Source: Sphingomonadaceae bacterium
Lineage (GTDB): Bacteria; Pseudomonadota; Alphaproteobacteria; Sphingomonadales; Sphingomonadaceae
DNA length: 37,425 nt
Direction: 5' to 3'
Assembly: GCA_947477745.1 (NCBI GenBank)
Contig: CANJUF010000029.1
Coordinates: forward strand, 1 to 37,425
A program made the position numbers and the translations under genes. The notes under the pieces were generated by a model, which ran no database searches, was not told the DNA's origin, and saw only the letters and a program-made list of their open reading frames with translations. This document shows positions 16,264 to 26,147 of the stretch, piece after piece. Each line of letters starts with the position of its first letter. The stretch's first letter is position 1.

Positions 16264-19200
16264 GGCGTGGCCTCCGCAGCTGCCACCTGCACGCCGCTGA
16301 CGCCTTCGAGCAGCGCGACGATCTCCGCGGCGGCGACGCTCGGATCGGATTGACCGCGGATCGCCTCCTGCTGCGCGACGCGCGGCTCGGCCAGCGACAC
16401 GATCTCGTTGGCGATATTCAGGAACGACATGGTGCGCTGGATCAGTCCGAGGTCGATCGAGCCCAACGCGTTCAAGAGCTTCGGGATTTGCTCGCGATCA
16501 GCTTCGTCGACGATTGTGGCGGTTTTCGCGACCAGATCGACGAAACGGCTAGTTTGAAACTCCGTCAGCCGCGTCTCGAACTCGCCATGCTTGATCGACA
16601 CGCCAGCCGGCCAGCAATTGGTCTTCTGCAGGAGCGGGATGATCTCACGCAAGTCGGCGACGAACGCATTTTTGTCGAGGCTGTCATCGACAAAGTCGGA
16701 AATTTCCTCGCGGAAGCTGCGAAGCTTGGCGATCACCGTCTGCAGGCGCGTCCACAGCCGCGCCTCGCTCATCGTCGGGATGAAGCTGCGCACCTCCTCA
16801 GGCAATCCTTCTGGCAGCGGACCTGTCGGCGGGTGGCCGGCAAGCGTGTCGAGCAGCCGCGGACTATCGATCGCGAACGGCTTGTTGCCCGATCCCTGGT
16901 AGCTGGCCGTTCGATCAAGCAGAAGCGTTTGCAGCGTGGTGCGCGTGTTGCGGCCGTTGATCGAGCCGAGCGCCTGGGCGCGCAGTTGATCCCAGTTTTC
17001 CTCGAAGGCCTGGGTTTCCGTCTGCGGTGGCGACGCGAACAGGCCGCGCAGCAGCGGCTCCGGGGCGCCCGGGCGCACGGGCGGGGAAAGCCCGATGATG
17101 CGCGACTGGTTGAGCAGTGCTCGCCCGATCACGGCGGTCTGCGCATGGGCTTCCGCCACCAGCATCGGCTCCAGTTGAGCGACGAGCCGATCGACAATCG
17201 CGGCGCTGGCGACATAATCGAGGTCGGCCTCGGGATAATTCCAGCGGTGGCCGTTGAAACCGAAGCGCAGCGCGCCGAGCAAGCCCTCGCGCAGCGTCGC
17301 ATCTTCGTCTTCATAGCGGTCGCAGACGACCAGGACGCGCCCTGCGACAGGGTTATTGCGCGCGCCCGCGATCGACAGCCAGGTCGCCTTGATCTCCTGA
17401 TCGGGAATGCGAAGCGCCGGCCAGTTTATGGCGCCCTTCAGCATCGCCGCCAGCGCGGTGCGCAGTTCGCGCGCGTCGGCCTGAACGAGTTCGGTCCCCG
17501 CCGCCCAGGCTTCGAGCTTCTTGGACCACAACGCGACGCGCGGATCCTGCTCGACCTGCGGCGATGGCGGCGACGGGGCCGGTTGCTCGCCATCCCTTGG
17601 CGGCGTTGGCGGGCTCGCCGGCCGGTCGGCCGGTACGAACTTAACATTGGCGAGATCGGCCGGCGTCGGCAGCGAAAAGGTCGTGAAAATCGCCGGCGGC
17701 ACATGCGCAAGTTCGCTCTGGTCGGCCGCGTTGCCAGCCCAAACCGCAAGCGCCGAATTCAGGCGGCGCTTGACCGCCTCGGGCTGGCTCGCCTCGCGCA
17801 CCAGCCCGGCAAGATAGAGATTGGGGCGCAGACCATGGAAGTCGGCGGGCGGAAAGGCGCCGCTGACGAAGGTGCCGCGCATCAGCAGCGGCCGGCGCAG
17901 GATCTCATTAATGACACGCCGCGGATTGAACGCGAGCTTGCCGGCCTCGGAGAGATGACGCTGGACAAGCTGCTCGACCGCCAGGCGGTTAAACGGGAAC
18001 AAGGCGTGGCCACGGGCCGAATAGCCAAAGGCGTTCAATGCCTCGACTTCCTCGTCAGTCTGCTCCTCGTCCTGCCACGGCGGCAACCAGTCCGTTAGGC
18101 CTTCGCCGGCACCGCGCCGGTCGAAGCGCCTGCGCAACCCGTCCTCGCTCCAGCGCGCAGCATTGAGATAGGAGCCGACCATATCGACGACGGCGCTCTT
18201 GATCTCGTCATCGCTCTGCTGGCGGTTGCCGATCACCCAGACCCGTTGCGCCCGCGTAAGGATCGTATCACGCGACGCCAAATAGCCATCGGTGAGCGCG
18301 AGCGCTGTCCGCATCGTCGCGCGGACTTTCTTGCCGGCATAGGCACCCTCCTGCACGCAGACTTTGAGCAGGACATCCTGGATGCCCGAGAGCGCCGCGA
18401 AATCCTCCACCAGCAGGACGAGGTCCATATCGTCCTTCAGCAGGATCTCGCGGACGCCGAGGATGATATCCTGCAAGGTGATACCGCCGGTGCTCTGCTC
18501 GAGCTGGAACACATTGCCGATCGCGGCGTCGACGATTCCATTGAGCAGATCCACCGCGGCCTGCCGGCGCCGGACATCCGATACGGCAAGCTGAGTCTGG
18601 TAATAGGTCTTCACCGACAGCGCGGCATTATTGAGATCGATCGAATCGGGAACGATCAGGTCGTCGGCGAAGAACTGGGATTGCGTCTCATCGCCTTCCG
18701 CGCCGTCTTCACGGCCCTGGAGCGCGCGTGCGACCACGCGGGCGAGCACCGTCTCGTCAAAATGATCCTTGAGCGCGGCATCCCCGAACAGCTTGGGTAG
18801 CGACAGCGCGTGGCCGATCAGCGGGCGCAGGTCGGCCGCGCGATCCTTGTGCTCGCGTGCTTCGACCTGCATCGCCTCGGCGCGGCCGGTCAGGGCATTT
18901 TCAATCTGGGCACGGAACAGCACGACCGCCTTGCGCTTGTCGACCTCGGCCACCGCGCGGGTGAGGTCGGCGCGCGACTTCTCGAAACGTGGATCGCCCG
19001 CCAACGGCTCCAAGATGAGTTCGACAACCTTGCGCAGGCTCGCGCTCTTGGGAATGCGAATGATGTGGAGGCGGTCGTGCTTGGGCGACCGCTGCAGCTG
19101 CGCGTCGAGCCAGCGGATGATATGCGACTTGCCGATCCCCGACGGTCCGGTGATCGGGAAGAGCAGATAACCGCCCGGCACATCGTCGGAGAGGAAAGCG

Positions 19201-19370
19201 TCAAGGAGTTGCTGCTCGGAAGCCGACGTTTCGATATTGGTGCCAGCATTACGCGTTGTGAGCTGCGAAGGTTGATGGACCGCCAGCAGCACGGATACGT
19301 CGGCCGTCTCCGCCTCATTCTTGATGCAGGCATTTACCTGATCGGCTTCGGGCCAATATCGCTCGAGCAT
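16260..19370 (-). CDS. dpdH: ATP-binding protein DpdH
   Basis: This encodes 1036 residues with a clear P-loop GPSGIGKS at 75-82, preceded by the strand YLLFPIT. A probable Walker B lies near residue 360 (DMDLVLLVEDFAAL). The rest is long and mostly helical, with a Pro-rich linker near residue 600 (SPPTPPRDGEQPAPSPPSP). The N-terminal domain looks like a STAND/AAA-type ATPase. DpdH belongs to the restriction arm of Dpd systems and could assemble or power the nuclease-helicase complex. Start: ATG at 19370 overlaps the dpdG stop by one base (TGATG) and has AAAGG seven bases upstream. A GTG at 19421 would add 17 residues inside dpdG but lacks support. Confidence 0.87.
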   Translation of the reverse strand: MLERYWPEADQVNACIKNEAETADVSVLLAVHQPSQLTTRNAGTNIETSASEQQLLDAFLSDDVPGGYLLFPITGPSGIGKSHIIRWLDAQLQRSPKHDRLHIIRIPKSASLRKVVELILEPLAGDPRFEKSRADLTRAVAEVDKRKAVVLFRAQIENALTGRAEAMQVEAREHKDRAADLRPLIGHALSLPKLFGDAALKDHFDETVLARVVARALQGREDGAEGDETQSQFFADDLIVPDSIDLNNAALSVKTYYQTQLAVSDVRRRQAAVDLLNGIVDAAIGNVFQLEQSTGGITLQDIILGVREILLKDDMDLVLLVEDFAALSGIQDVLLKVCVQEGAYAGKKVRATMRTALALTDGYLASRDTILTRAQRVWVIGNRQQSDDEIKSAVVDMVGSYLNAARWSEDGLRRRFDRRGAGEGLTDWLPPWQDEEQTDEEVEALNAFGYSARGHALFPFNRLAVEQLVQRHLSEAGKLAFNPRRVINEILRRPLLMRGTFVSGAFPPADFHGLRPNLYLAGLVREASQPEAVKRRLNSALAVWAGNAADQSELAHVPPAIFTTFSLPTPADLANVKFVPADRPASPPTPPRDGEQPAPSPPSPQVEQDPRVALWSKKLEAWAAGTELVQADARELRTALAAMLKGAINWPALRIPDQEIKATWLSIAGARNNPVAGRVLVVCDRYEDEDATLREGLLGALRFGFNGHRWNYPEADLDYVASAAIVDRLVAQLEPMLVAEAHAQTAVIGRALLNQSRIIGLSPPVRPGAPEPLLRGLFASPPQTETQAFEENWDQLRAQALGSINGRNTRTTLQTLLLDRTASYQGSGNKPFAIDSPRLLDTLAGHPPTGPLPEGLPEEVRSFIPTMSEARLWTRLQTVIAKLRSFREEISDFVDDSLDKNAFVADLREIIPLLQKTNCWPAGVSIKHGEFETRLTEFQTSRFVDLVAKTATIVDEADREQIPKLLNALGSIDLGLIQRTMSFLNIANEIVSLAEPRVAQQEAIRGQSDPSVAAAEIVALLEGVSGVQVAAAEATP

Positions 19371-20272
19371 CAGCGCGCCTTTCTCGTCGGTGCCGGCGCG
19401 ACGTGCGAGACCTCGCGCCACGCGCGCATGTTTGTCCCGGTCAGCGTCACCACACCTTCGGTATCGCTGCGGTTCGCAAGCGTGATCGCACCCTCCCGGT
19501 CGAGCCGCAGGATGGCGCGCGACAGCGAGGATGACACAAGCCCGGGGCGCGGCCGTGGCCAGGCACTCTCCTTCAGCGCCCCCTCGACCTGCGCTCTGTA
19601 AGAGCCGCCGTCCAGCACTGGCAATATCGATGCGGCCCGTTCGACGAACGCCGGACCCGACAATTCACGGCCCGACGCAAAGATCTCGGGAAGCGCGTCA
19701 CGCAAGGCGTCGGTGGGATCGACGACCCATTGCATGCCATCTCGAGCGAATCCCAGATAGAGCATCCACTCCCTCAAAGCGGGCAAATCGCGCTCATTCT
19801 GGAAGATCTTTTGCTTCCCGCTATCCTTGAGTTGCTGCGTCTCGAGGACCAGGAGGTTCTTGGTGCTGCTATCGAGCTGATAGACGTCCTGCGCGAGCAT
19901 CCACGCCATCCCGCGCGACAGATCGGCGCATTTTGCGCCATCGCCATCCCAGAAGCGCTCGTTATTTTCGGTCGAGAGCGCGATGGATCGAACGATGTTT
20001 GGAAGCCGCGTCTCAGCCTCGTCTGCCGTCTTTCCCAGCTGCGACAAATGGGCGGGTGACAGGGTCACCTTGCCATCTTCGATGCCAAACAGGCCGAGCT
20101 GCGTCCAACGGGTGAGCGTCTGGGAAAGTTGGTTATTCTCTTCGGTAAAATATTCCCCACCGCAGGCGAGAATAAGCTGATCGCGGCCCTGCGGCCCAAA
20201 GCGGACCAACGCGCGTACCAAGATGATCAGCACGTTGAAAAGCCCATCATTCGTGCGGTTCAGAACGGTCAC
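19370..20272 (-). CDS. dpdG: Dpd system protein DpdG (probable winged-helix protein)
   Basis: This encodes 300 residues starting with GTG at 20272, which overlaps the dpdF stop by four bases (GTGA). The N-terminal 75 residues (LFNVLIILVRALVRFGPQGR, then QLSQTLTRWTQLGLFGIEDG) have the helix-helix-helix plus short strand pattern of winged-helix domains. The C-terminal 60 residues (LSSSLSRAILRLDREGAITL) look like a second winged helix. That suggests DNA binding, but this is inference from pattern only. DpdG is conserved in Dpd loci next to the ATPase DpdH and has no established activity. Overlaps on both sides indicate coupled translation, perhaps fixing stoichiometry with DpdH. Confidence 0.8.
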   Translation of the reverse strand: MTVLNRTNDGLFNVLIILVRALVRFGPQGRDQLILACGGEYFTEENNQLSQTLTRWTQLGLFGIEDGKVTLSPAHLSQLGKTADEAETRLPNIVRSIALSTENNERFWDGDGAKCADLSRGMAWMLAQDVYQLDSSTKNLLVLETQQLKDSGKQKIFQNERDLPALREWMLYLGFARDGMQWVVDPTDALRDALPEIFASGRELSGPAFVERAASILPVLDGGSYRAQVEGALKESAWPRPRPGLVSSSLSRAILRLDREGAITLANRSDTEGVVTLTGTNMRAWREVSHVAPAPTRKAR

Positions 20273-22848
20273 GACCGGGCTCCGAGCTTGAATTGATCGG
20301 CACTCAACACGTTCGATCCCGTATCGGCGATCCGGCGTCCCGCGTTCCAGGGATCGGGAGTCGATTCAGGGGCGATAATGACATGAAGCGGCCGCTTCAT
20401 CGTGAAGAGATGCCTCGGAAGTGCAGCGGACCCCGATCCCGTCCAGAGTGACACCCGCGGCAGTTCATAGGATGACGGCTGCAGCGTCTCCTCCTCGAGC
20501 GATTGGAGCAGCAGCATATGGTCGTCGCTCTGCTTGTGCAGGGTGGCGAGCGCGGGAGTGCGTTGCCGGAACGCAGCCGTCGTGGCGATCTCGCGCACCG
20601 CGAACAGCGATACGAAGTCCTTGAGAAGAGCGATCAGCACGGCATCATCATACGGTTCTTCCACCGGCAGGATCACCGACTCGCCAAGATCAAGTTGCGG
20701 GAACCGGGCCGCGAACAGGCTAACGTCGCGCCGGCCGACCTGTTCGATGCCATATGCGGGCGGCGGGGAATAGTGGGTGTTCGTCATGCCAGCGCGCCGA
20801 TGGGCCGGGCATCCGCCGCACGCACGCGACACGATGACCGATCGCCCGGGCGCATGGCTGCGATAGAGGTGGTCGAGCAGCGACGAAACTTCGATCGAGC
20901 CGCCAAGCAGTTGTTCAAGCAGTCCGCGATTCTCCGTGGCCGCGCCGAACGAGCGCTGGCGCTCCTGCCCGATCAGCGCCTCGAACCGGTCTTTGCTCAG
21001 ATGCCCGAACTCGGCCATGCCGACGACCGCGCGCTGGAAATAGTCCGACCAATATTCTTCGTTGCGAAGCTCGTACGCGGACGCTGTCTCCGCTTCCTGC
21101 TGCGCGATCTTCGACGGCGGCTGCGACTCGAGTTCGAGCATGCCGGCGCGCGCCATCATGATGAGCGTGCGCATGTTCCACGACTCATTATAGTCGGATT
21201 GCTGCTTCAAGCGTGGTGGCACGACTGCGAGATCGACTTCTAGCAACTGGCCGATCCCGTCGCGCTGCTCACTGCTGCCATACATCGTCGACCAGCGTTC
21301 GAAGGCGAGGTCGTCGCTGATCAGCGAAGGCGAGGCGATCTGGTTGGCGGTATCTTGATCCTCGAGCGAGTAGATCAGGAACGAGGCGGAGGGGCAGCCA
21401 TCGCGGCCGCCGCGGCCGACTTCCTGATAGAAGCGATCGAGCGTCTCGGGGACGGCGGCGTGGACCACGGTTCGCACGTCGCGCTTGTCTATCCCGACCC
21501 CGAACGCTGAGGTTGCGACGATGCCGTCGAGGCTGTTTTCCGACCATTGCTCGATGATCCGCAGGCGATCGCGCGTGGGCGTCTCGCCATGGAAACAGTC
21601 GACACGGTCATAACCCGTCTTGCGGAGCAGCTTGACCCAGCGTTTCGCGTCGCTGCGCTTTGTCACATAGAGGATGAAAGGCCGCGGCGCGTGGCGCAGG
21701 ATCTCCAGGACCTTGCGGTCCTTCGCGTCCGGATCGTCCTCGCGGTGCACCCAATATTGCGGCTCAGGACGCAGATGGATCGAGGCGACCATCTGGACGG
21801 TGCGGGCCGGGCCGAACAATGCGTCGATGGTGGTGACCGTGTCGGGTGTCATCGTTGCCGACATCAGCAAGGTCCGGAAGGGCGCGACCGGAGGGCACGC
21901 CGCGAGCAATCCGCGCCGGACGCCTGCGAGCATCTGGAACGCCGGGCGAAACCCGTCGCCCCACTGGCTCACCAGATGCGCTTCGTCGATGATCAGATAG
22001 GCGAGCAGCCCGGTCCGCGCCGCATCGTAGAGCGCGGGCAGCAAGGCGCCCGTCGCCGCTTCCGGCGAGCAATAGAGGATGCCTTGCCGGCCCTCGCGGA
22101 TCGCGGCCTTGATCTCCGTTCGGTCCTCGTCATCAATCCCCGAGTGCCAGGCCAGCGGCGGGACATCGCGACGGGGAAAGCGGCGCTTGAGCATCTGCCG
22201 CATCTGCCTTGCCTGATCGAGCACGAGCGCGGTCGTTGGCACGATGCATAGCGACAAGCCGCCCTCGAGCCCGCGTGCGAGCACTGGCGCCTGGGCCACG
22301 AAGCTCTTGCCCGAGCCTGTCGGCAGCGCAACGATCAGCGTCTCGCCAGGCGGAAGCAGGAACGCGCTGCGCACCGCTTCGCGCTGACCGGGCGACACAT
22401 AAGCCTCAAAACCGCTCGCCTCGCCGAGAAACGGGTCGATCGGGCGCTGCCAGTCGAGTCGGACATTCTGCTCCGCGAAGACGTCCTCGAAGACCGGATT
22501 GTTGCACTCCTCCAGCCAAGGCGCGTGCCATGGCCGGGCCTCGATCAAGACATGGCCATTCGCCTCACTGTGCGCGCGCACGCCGCACGACGCCCAGGCG
22601 GTGCGATCAGGCCAACCGGGCCGCGTGGGCACCCGCAATTGCGCCTGCTGGCCGGCGCGCAGCGACTCGCGGCGCAGCACATGCCGGAACAGCGCCATTG
22701 CGTCAGCGGCGCTCGGCAACCGTCCGGTTGGCAGAGATGCCTTCAGAATCTGGGCGAGCCGGTCGAAGAGGCCGTCGTCGATCTCGCCGTCATGGCCGGT
22801 TGAGTCGAGCGCCAGGTCCTGGAGGGCGCCGAAATCAAACTCAGCCAT
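20269..22848 (-). CDS. dpdF: RecQ-like helicase DpdF
   Basis: This encodes 859 residues of a superfamily 2 helicase: Walker A ALPTGSGKS at about 174-182, DEAH box in LIIDEAHLVSQWGDGFRP at about 290, LLMSATM, and the RecQ-type motifs FGVGIDKRDVRTVVHAAVPE and QEVGRGGRDG. After the helicase core there is a Cys/His cluster (RACGGCPAHRRAGM) that may bind zinc, as the RecQ Zn domain does. DpdF is the RecQ-like member of Dpd restriction arms. Start: ATG at 22848 overlaps the dpdE stop by one base (TGATG), with GGGTGG upstream; a preceding TTG would add one residue. The stop overlaps dpdG by four bases. Confidence 0.9.
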   Translation of the reverse strand: MAEFDFGALQDLALDSTGHDGEIDDGLFDRLAQILKASLPTGRLPSAADAMALFRHVLRRESLRAGQQAQLRVPTRPGWPDRTAWASCGVRAHSEANGHVLIEARPWHAPWLEECNNPVFEDVFAEQNVRLDWQRPIDPFLGEASGFEAYVSPGQREAVRSAFLLPPGETLIVALPTGSGKSFVAQAPVLARGLEGGLSLCIVPTTALVLDQARQMRQMLKRRFPRRDVPPLAWHSGIDDEDRTEIKAAIREGRQGILYCSPEAATGALLPALYDAARTGLLAYLIIDEAHLVSQWGDGFRPAFQMLAGVRRGLLAACPPVAPFRTLLMSATMTPDTVTTIDALFGPARTVQMVASIHLRPEPQYWVHREDDPDAKDRKVLEILRHAPRPFILYVTKRSDAKRWVKLLRKTGYDRVDCFHGETPTRDRLRIIEQWSENSLDGIVATSAFGVGIDKRDVRTVVHAAVPETLDRFYQEVGRGGRDGCPSASFLIYSLEDQDTANQIASPSLISDDLAFERWSTMYGSSEQRDGIGQLLEVDLAVVPPRLKQQSDYNESWNMRTLIMMARAGMLELESQPPSKIAQQEAETASAYELRNEEYWSDYFQRAVVGMAEFGHLSKDRFEALIGQERQRSFGAATENRGLLEQLLGGSIEVSSLLDHLYRSHAPGRSVIVSRACGGCPAHRRAGMTNTHYSPPPAYGIEQVGRRDVSLFAARFPQLDLGESVILPVEEPYDDAVLIALLKDFVSLFAVREIATTAAFRQRTPALATLHKQSDDHMLLLQSLEEETLQPSSYELPRVSLWTGSGSAALPRHLFTMKRPLHVIIAPESTPDPWNAGRRIADTGSNVLSADQFKLGARS

Positions 22849-25800
22849 CAATAGCCACCCGACACACGATCGGTCGCGGCCCGGCTTGCCGAGACGAACA
22901 CAGCCCCTACGGTATCGACCCGCACGCTTGGCGCGCGAATGCCGTCTCGCAGCGCGCCTGCGAGCCGTTCCTCAAAGGCGACGTCGCTATCGTCCTCCGC
23001 GTCGGCGCCAGCGCGTGCCCGTGCGCGCAATTGCCCGATCCGCCCGAGATCGACTCGGAGCGCATGCTGCTCGGCCCTGGCGAGGCTGTCGATGAGGTCC
23101 CGATCGGTGCGCAGCGCGGCTTCGGCAGCGAGGCGGGCCTTGCCGCACAGGTCCGACCAAAAGCCGAGTTCCGGAAGTCCTAACTGGAGCACGCGTGGCC
23201 AGCGCCGCGCGTTGAGATTCAGGTCCACCGCGCCACTGTCAACCGGCTCCACCGCATAGGATCGTGCAAGCCGGGCTAGCAGCGCCGCGTCGGTCACCGG
23301 CGCTAACTCGCGATCGAGCCACAGCGAGCGATGGAAGGGCGGCAGTGCCATGTCGCCGCGGCGCCGGATCGCCGCGCCGGCCGCGCTGGTGTCACGCCCA
23401 TGATCGCTCAGTGTCTCGGCCGCTTCGGCGACGTTGGCCTCGAGCACGAAGTCGAACCGGAAGTAGACGTCCGCGACAGGATCGCCGACGTGATCCGGAT
23501 CGAAGCGCCACATTGCGAACGATCGACCCCGATCGTCGGCCTCGGTGAGCACGGTCATGCCGCTCATGAGCGCGTCGCCATAGCGCAGCAGGCCCACTCC
23601 GCGCGCGCGCGCGCCGCGGCCGAGCGCGGTCCGGCGGCGGAAGGTATAGGGAATGGTTCTGATAGACCTGCCGCCGCGCGCATTCGGAGCAAGGTCGAGC
23701 GCGTCGGCACAATGGGTCATGAAGACCGAAAGCGGAATCAGCGTGTGCCGGTTCGACGTCGAATAGACATAGCGGAACGGCGGCGAGGGTCCGCCGCTCG
23801 CGCCCTGTTCGTCGCCCCGCCCGAACTGCAGCATCTGCTCGAGCCAGAGCGCGGTGTCGCTGGCCAGCGCCTGCCAGTCCCCGTCGACATCGGCAAGCTC
23901 GTCGATGAGATCGCTCGGTGGCGCCCCAAGCGCATCGAGCGCATCCTGCTGATCGATCGCCTTGATCTCGCGCTCAATCAGGCCCTGCTCACCGACGCTG
24001 TCGTTGGTCAGACCGACGAGTGCTTCGGCGCCATCGGTGAACAGCGCGCGCGCGATGTCTCGCACCGTCTGTTCGATCAGATATTGCAAGCTCGCGACCG
24101 AGCGATCGAAAACCTTGAGCGCTGAATCGACATAAGCGACCCAAGCGATCTCAAGCGGATCGTCCTCGCACGCAAGCACGAGCGAGCGGACCGCTTCGCC
24201 CGACCCGTAGCGATCGGCGCGCCCCAGCCGCTGCTCGAGCCGATTGGGATTGAACGGCAGGTCGTAGTGGACAACGACCTTCTTGCCGCCCTGCAGGTTG
24301 AGACCTTCTTCGGCCCGGCGATCGCAGACCAGGACCGGATGATCGCCGCCGTCGCGAAACGCCATCCAATCCGCACCGTCCGGATCGTGCCGGTCGACGA
24401 CGATACCGAGATGCTCCGCGATCCGCTTCGCCAGCATATCGGCGGTCTTAGCGTCCGAGCAGAAGACCACGCACTGCGCCTTGGCCTGCAGCAAGGGCCG
24501 CAAAGCCTCTATCAGCGCGTCGGCGCGATCCTCGAACAGGCCGCTGCGCCCAAGGCATCGGCTGATCGACGCGAACCGGTCGACCTTACCGATCATCGCC
24601 GTCTGGCGCGCTAGGAATCCGATCATGCCCGCGCCCGAACCCGCATATTGCGAAGCGCGGTCGAGCACCTGCCAGAACGCGCGCACGCGATCGGTCCAGA
24701 GCGCCTCGGATCCCGCAGTATCGAGCGCGAGCGCCTCGCCGAAGCGCCAGTCGTCGATCGCCGCGGTGAGCGCCGCGCGATCACTGCTGCGGTAGCGGAC
24801 GATGGTGGCGCCCGACCGCTCGGGCGTGAGCCCACCGATGCTCCGCCGGCGATGGCGCAGGATGCGGCGATGCAGCCGGTAGACTTCGCTCAAATGGGCA
24901 TGCAGCCGGCCGATGGCTTCAACAAGCGCCGGGTCGCTCTCGTCCGGCATTGTCTCGACGACCGCGCGTAGCGCCGAGGCATGCTGCTGTAGCAGGTCGT
25001 CGTCGGGGAACAGTGCGGCCAGCTGGTCGATGGTATAATCGAGGTAAAGGGCGTTCTCCGGCGTCAGGCCGGCGACGATTTCGGCAAGCGCTTGCCGCCC
25101 TTCGACCTTGCGCCGGAACGCCGCCTCGCCACCCAGCGGATAGGTGCCGGGATCGAGGAGATGCAGCATCTCAAGGAAGCCGCGCTCATTATGCAGCGCC
25201 GGAGTCGCCGAGAGCAGCAGCACCCGGTCGATCGCCGGGGCGGCCTGCGCGATGTCGTTGTAGATTCCCTCGGCCCCGCCCAGGCTTCGCTCGGTCAGAT
25301 GATGGGCCTCGTCTATCACGAGCATCGTTGTCTCAGGCAGGATCGCGCGGATGCGGTCGCCATCGTCGAGAGCGACGACATGGATGACGTGGTCGAGGCT
25401 GCGCCCGAGAAAGAATTTGATCGTCAGTTCGTCGCGCCACTGGCTCACAAGCGCCTTGGGCACCAGCACCAGAATCGTGCACTGATGCTGCGCGTCGAGC
25501 ACGCATTGGCGGATGAGCACGCCCGCTTCGATCGTCTTGCCGAGGCCCACTTCGTCGGCCAGCAGGTAGCGCTGGACAGGATCCTGCAAGATGCGACGCA
25601 CCACCTCGATCTGATGCGCCTCGAGTTCGACCGCGCAGGCGAGCAGCGCTGACATCCCCATCGATGCGGCGCGCTGGCGCATCTGCGAGCGGACAAAGGC
25701 ACTGCGAGCGTCAGAGAAGCGCGGGCTCTCGTTGATCCGATTGGCGAGAAATGGCGTCGGATCTTTGATCGGTGAGGCCCAGCGCACGAACACCGCGTCA

Positions 25801-26087
25801 GACTTGAGATGTTTGGTCTTGCTGTTGGGAAACTGGACGAGTTGGCTATCGCCATGGTCGTCGAGCAGCCGCCCGATCTCCCAGACCCCGGCAGCTTCGT
25901 CGAAATGATAGACGCGCGTCTGCTCGGCGATGGTCACCGGCTCGATAAGCGTGGCTTCGATATCATAGACGACGGGGCCGGAGGTGGGCGAATCAAAATA
26001 CTCGACCGAACAGACAGCGCCCTGCCGATCGACCTGCTTTCCGATACCTAGCGATGCATATTGCCCCCTGGCCGCCCGAACGAACAC
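22848..26087 (-). CDS. dpdE: SNF2-family helicase-like protein DpdE
   Basis: This encodes 1079 residues. After an N-terminal SH3-like region it has the SNF2/RapA core: ADEVGLGKTIEAGV at about 177-190, LVPKALVSQWRDEL, DEAH in LVIDEAHHLTE at 259-262, LLSATPALHN, and, near residue 620, NPNRLEQRLGRADRYG (motif VI). This architecture is that of ATP-dependent dsDNA translocases such as RapA and the SNF2 subunits of DISARM and other defence systems. DpdE leads the restriction arm of the operon. Start: GTG at 26087 with GGAG six bases upstream. It lies 60 bases downstream of queC, the only real gap in the operon, so expression of the restriction arm may be set separately here. Confidence 0.9.
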   Translation of the reverse strand: MFVRAARGQYASLGIGKQVDRQGAVCSVEYFDSPTSGPVVYDIEATLIEPVTIAEQTRVYHFDEAAGVWEIGRLLDDHGDSQLVQFPNSKTKHLKSDAVFVRWASPIKDPTPFLANRINESPRFSDARSAFVRSQMRQRAASMGMSALLACAVELEAHQIEVVRRILQDPVQRYLLADEVGLGKTIEAGVLIRQCVLDAQHQCTILVLVPKALVSQWRDELTIKFFLGRSLDHVIHVVALDDGDRIRAILPETTMLVIDEAHHLTERSLGGAEGIYNDIAQAAPAIDRVLLLSATPALHNERGFLEMLHLLDPGTYPLGGEAAFRRKVEGRQALAEIVAGLTPENALYLDYTIDQLAALFPDDDLLQQHASALRAVVETMPDESDPALVEAIGRLHAHLSEVYRLHRRILRHRRRSIGGLTPERSGATIVRYRSSDRAALTAAIDDWRFGEALALDTAGSEALWTDRVRAFWQVLDRASQYAGSGAGMIGFLARQTAMIGKVDRFASISRCLGRSGLFEDRADALIEALRPLLQAKAQCVVFCSDAKTADMLAKRIAEHLGIVVDRHDPDGADWMAFRDGGDHPVLVCDRRAEEGLNLQGGKKVVVHYDLPFNPNRLEQRLGRADRYGSGEAVRSLVLACEDDPLEIAWVAYVDSALKVFDRSVASLQYLIEQTVRDIARALFTDGAEALVGLTNDSVGEQGLIEREIKAIDQQDALDALGAPPSDLIDELADVDGDWQALASDTALWLEQMLQFGRGDEQGASGGPSPPFRYVYSTSNRHTLIPLSVFMTHCADALDLAPNARGGRSIRTIPYTFRRRTALGRGARARGVGLLRYGDALMSGMTVLTEADDRGRSFAMWRFDPDHVGDPVADVYFRFDFVLEANVAEAAETLSDHGRDTSAAGAAIRRRGDMALPPFHRSLWLDRELAPVTDAALLARLARSYAVEPVDSGAVDLNLNARRWPRVLQLGLPELGFWSDLCGKARLAAEAALRTDRDLIDSLARAEQHALRVDLGRIGQLRARARAGADAEDDSDVAFEERLAGALRDGIRAPSVRVDTVGAVFVSASRAATDRVSGGY

Positions 26088-26147
26088 AAATAACTCCGCC
26101 TCCCTGCTGCCTATGTAACTAATGGCAGTCAGGTATCTACGGTTAAA
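26088..26147 (-). promoter_or_regulatory. Sole intergenic gap of the operon, between modification and restriction arms
   Basis: These sixty bases separate the queC stop from the dpdE GTG; all but one of the other internal junctions overlap by 1 or 4 bases, and the exceptions overlap more. The gap holds the dpdE ribosome site (GGAGGCGGAG) and an A/T-richer stretch (TTTAAC, then TTAGTTACATAG). I cannot point to a sigma-70 promoter with good spacing, nor to a hairpin terminator. It is a candidate site for differential control of restriction relative to modification, based on position only. Confidence 0.4.

Noticed and set aside
16254..18098. 614-codon plus-strand open frame opposite dpdH
   Set aside because: The minus-strand frame continues the DpdH protein with its P-loop and coupled junctions. 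The antisense product is Arg-rich with no domain.
8189..26087. Helicase plus PLD nuclease cluster read as DISARM, BREX or a type I restriction system
   Set aside because: No methyltransferase, PglZ, BrxL or HsdS was seen. The joined preQ0 genes, the TGT-like DpdA and DGQHR proteins, and the gene set match Dpd instead.
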